A stretch of 64,000 bases of DNA, taken from positions 310,001-374,000 of the forward strand of contig SMMW01000523.1 of the NCBI GenBank assembly GCA_004794655.1, given 5' to 3'. Positions within the stretch are counted from its first letter, which is position 1. The number at the start of each line of letters is the position of its first letter. Of the stretch, positions 61,230-64,000 are shown piece after piece. Source of the DNA: Marisa cornuarietis (lineage: Eukaryota; Mollusca; Gastropoda; Architaenioglossa; Ampullariidae). Under the pieces are notes generated by a model. That model saw only the letters and a program-made list of their open reading frames with translations. It searched no databases and was not told the DNA's origin. The position numbers and the translations under genes are program-made.

Positions 61230-62149
61230 GAGAGGCAGGTCCACCACATTGACACCCGGCTACTTGCCCAGACGGACGATCAGTCACACTGTTCACACTG
61301 TACCTCCCTGGGAAACTAGCAGCCGCCTTTGGGTTTCGGGCACAGATGTCAAGGGCCGCTTATTGACAGAAGAGGGCAGGGATGTTGCTTTGCCCTTGTT
61401 CTATAAACGGCCTTAGAATCAAGTCGGTAGGACGCGGTAGACATCAGTTCGGCGCTCTCCTGTTTACACATCGTCTCCACACTTTGACAGCAGCGCTTGT
61501 ATAAAACTCCCTGTAATTGCTATTGCCCTGCCTGTAATATTCTTAGACCTTTTATGTTCTTTTCATAGCCATACGCCCCTCTGCAGCCCAGTTTATTTGT
61601 CACTATTTGCACGCATCTTTGAGCTTCTCTGACACCTTTCTTATCCAGATGACTAAACGAATTACAGTGTAGTTCAGAGTTTGCGATCCCGAGGCTGTTC
61701 AGTCGAGGGCAACGGGTCCTAGCGCAGCTATGAAGTTTCTTCTTGTACACATACAGGCGGCTGATCGAATGTCTGTATGAAGTGTGCGGGGTGGGAACAT
61801 GCCTAGTTCATGCTAATCACATAGATGAACCATAAATAGAACCACGAATTCTTCAGTAACTACACAAAAGGCAAGCTTTTTGAAAGACCTGCTTGTTGGC
61901 GTATGTTCATGTTGAAATAAAAACATCTTGGAGCCACAGGGAAGAAGGGTAAATCGTTGCGCCGGGGCAAAACGAGGAAAAGCGTTTTTTCTCCGAACTT
62001 ATAAAGCGAGGTGACGACCCCGCGGGTGTAGCTTTGCTGGTTTGGTTGCTTGCTTTTTGCTTGGGCGGAAAAATGCTTCCACATAGAGGTGATTTCGCAC
62101 TGTGAGGGGAGAGGGAGGAAACCGGAGTACCTTAAGACCCCCCCCCCCG

Positions 62150-62256
62150 ACACCCAGGGAACAGAACAGGTGTCACAGAGAGTGTCCCAAGACGAGATCT
62201 GAACCCAGGGCCTCTCGCTGCAGTGGTGTTTTAACCACTACACTACCGGGTGCCCT
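62150..62256 (-). mobile_element. tRNA-derived SINE, copy 2
   Basis: On the minus strand from 62256: GGGCACCCGGTAGTGTAGTG with GTTAAAACACCACTG (A-box), then GGGTTCAGATCTCGTCTTGG (B-box GGTTCAGATC). The tRNA-like head is better preserved here than in the copy at 56.57 kb. Only about 107 bp remain, ending near a poly-C run. Confidence 0.78.
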
Positions 62257-64000
62257 GTAATTATAAAGCGGTGGCAAAGATGCCCGAAGCTAAAGAGTTT
62301 AATCTACGGGGTCTGGAGTTAGTTAATTGTTGTTTTATGCCAAGTCAGCAACTAAGGCTATCTCATGGCAAAAACAATGTATATGACTATTCAAGGATTG
62401 ATTACGGGGTCTGGATACCCTATTGTAATAAGACACTTGCATTTGATGTCCTCACTTTGTCTCGGGTCGACGACTTATCCTCACTTCATAACTACGACTC
62501 CAGGACGTTTGCAAATGCCTGGGTTTTTTTATTTTTATTTTCAGTTCACATGTCTCGTGAATTTTGCCCTCCACCTCCCTGTAGGGTTATAGGAAAGATT
62601 CTTGTCAAGCCTAATACTGCAGAAAGTTGTGGTTGGGGGAAACCCTCACGTTAGAAGCTTACGTCATTTGACAGTTTGGACTTTTAGGCAGCTGTGGGTG
62701 GATCAAACAGTCAGTGTCTTACTCTCTACACCACCTCCCCTTAGATCGACACTCTTACTGTAGACATTTCATGCACTTTCCCACTCCTACTGTCCTACTG
62801 TTACTAGGCACTCAAGATACGCGCGTGTGTGTTTGTGTGATATTTAGTCTGTGCGCCACTGTTCGCTTATTTTGAAGAACGAAAGGGTTGTGTCTCTCCA
62901 GTAGTTGCTGGCGAACACTTAGCTCCAAGAATGACGAATCGTTCGTCGCCTGGTGTCAGACCAGAATTAGCTACGGAAAATACTATCTGTTGGGATGTGA
63001 GAGGGGAGGGGGTAATCGATCTCCTAGTTCAGGTGATAGCGTGCAGTTAGCATTTTCGTTCAAAATAATCTTAACTTTATTCCCCTCGAATCAATAAATA
63101 GCACTTCTGGCTAACACTGCAGAAAAAATGGCAGCAGCCAACGCGTGCATAAAAAAGAGTGCTCGCTAACCAGTCTCAGTAATCGGCTAGTCGACACTAA
63201 TTCTTCACTAAAAGTAATTTGAATTTGCTTTCATTCGAACGCGCGCCTGTGTGTGTAAGAGAGAGAGAGAGAGAGTGGGTGAGTTTGTTTAAATGTTTTC
63301 TTCTTTGCCTACTGGCTTAAAGCTTTAAGCCTTTCGGTACGAAAAGTTGTCAACTGTTCTTGACCCCAGAGTTCACACCAATTGACACTAAACTGCTTTA
63401 TACACGTACAGCGCTCAGTGAACATTCAGCACTGCATGGCTCCGACATAAAGGAAGTGGGGGGGGGGGTTGGTGGATAACTATTATGTCTTTTTTTGGGG
63501 GGAGGGGGCTGCTTGGGTTTCTGGCTGTTGCCGAGAACACGACAAGACGCATACAAAACTCCATGGCGGCCCTCCGATAGATTTTTCTCTTGTCACGTGA
63601 CTCTCCTTTGACCTTGTGACACTTCTGTTTTATGCTAGACTCGCGACAGGAACCGCGTGCAACTGACGACAGCGAGGAGGAAAGAGGAGTAGACGTGTGT
63701 GTTATATGCACTTTGACATTTTGGCACCAACATTAGAATCCCACACTCCCTGCCTATCTCGTTACCCCCTCACACCCCACATGCACGCTGAGGCACACTA
63801 AAGCACCGACATAAACAGTGGTTGAGGCTGTCGTCAACATAATACTGCAGGTGTGGACAGGCACCAGGCATGTGACTCGATGTGGTGGTGATGCCATGCA
63901 ATGAAAGGAAGGAATTTACCACCTAGAGAAAATTAACTACCTCCAAGTTGCCTGTGTGTGTTATCCTGTTGTCGTGGCGCGGATAAACCCGCGTCAGCAG

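Larger units (their letters stand above)
41442..64000 (+). other. Presumed IQGAP intron 2, continuing beyond the window
   Basis: From the exon 2 donor to the end of the window I found no exon resembling the IQGAP calponin-homology domain and no other convincing gene. Frames longer than 100 residues here are repetitive, cross microsatellites or have no recognisable feature. The interval holds SINEs, LINE 3' ends and two minisatellites, listed separately. That all of it is one intron of at least 22.5 kb is an inference. Confidence 0.5.

Overview
The window is animal nuclear DNA. It has spliced genes with GT-AG introns, long gene-poor stretches, many decayed LINE and tRNA-SINE fragments, microsatellites and large minisatellites. 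A lophotrochozoan, most likely a gastropod mollusc, fits best: the genes are bilaterian (IQGAP, FAM81, TRIM, GABA-B-like receptors), and lineage-expanded intronless TRIM and class C GPCR genes are common in molluscs. The species is an inference; nothing in the window names it.

Layout. 1-8.7 kb: no gene seen; a telomere-like tract, microsatellites, a small tandem repeat and a decayed jockey-like LINE (about 6.8-8.1 kb). 8.7-14.5 kb: two intronless class C (GABA-B-like) GPCR genes in tandem on the + strand, each with a palindromic CRE (TGACGTCA) about 390 bp before its start codon. 15.4-22.5 kb: a six-exon minus-strand gene for a coiled-coil protein with a predicted N-myristoylation site; one intron carries an antisense-to-top-strand LINE. 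24.9-27.0 kb: a single-exon minus-strand TRIM gene (RING, B-box, coiled coil, probable beta-propeller). 27.3-28.6 kb: a decayed endonuclease-RT type LINE with its 3' end present twice. 31.5-35.9 kb: a complete six-coding-exon minus-strand FAM81 orthologue. 38.4-38.9 kb: a probable divergent promoter. 38.9-41.4 kb: coding exons 1 and 2 of an IQGAP orthologue on the + strand. 41.4-64 kb: no coding exon recognised; I read it as IQGAP intron 2, holding SINEs, LINE 3' ends, a 30/60-bp minisatellite at 43.9-44.2 kb, a perfect 21-bp inverted repeat at 48.5 kb and a 3.3-kb array of a 34-bp repeat at 58.0-61.2 kb.

How the parts relate. The two receptors are diverged duplicates that share an N-terminal signature and promoter spacing, which suggests a locally expanding receptor family with conserved cAMP-responsive control. 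FAM81 and IQGAP are head to head; their human homologues sit as FAM81A+IQGAP1 on 15q and FAM81B+IQGAP2 on 5q, so this linkage looks ancestral. The presumed promoters of FAM81 and of the coiled-coil gene share a forkhead-type block. Gene models come from splice signals, reading phase and recalled family features; no search was run.
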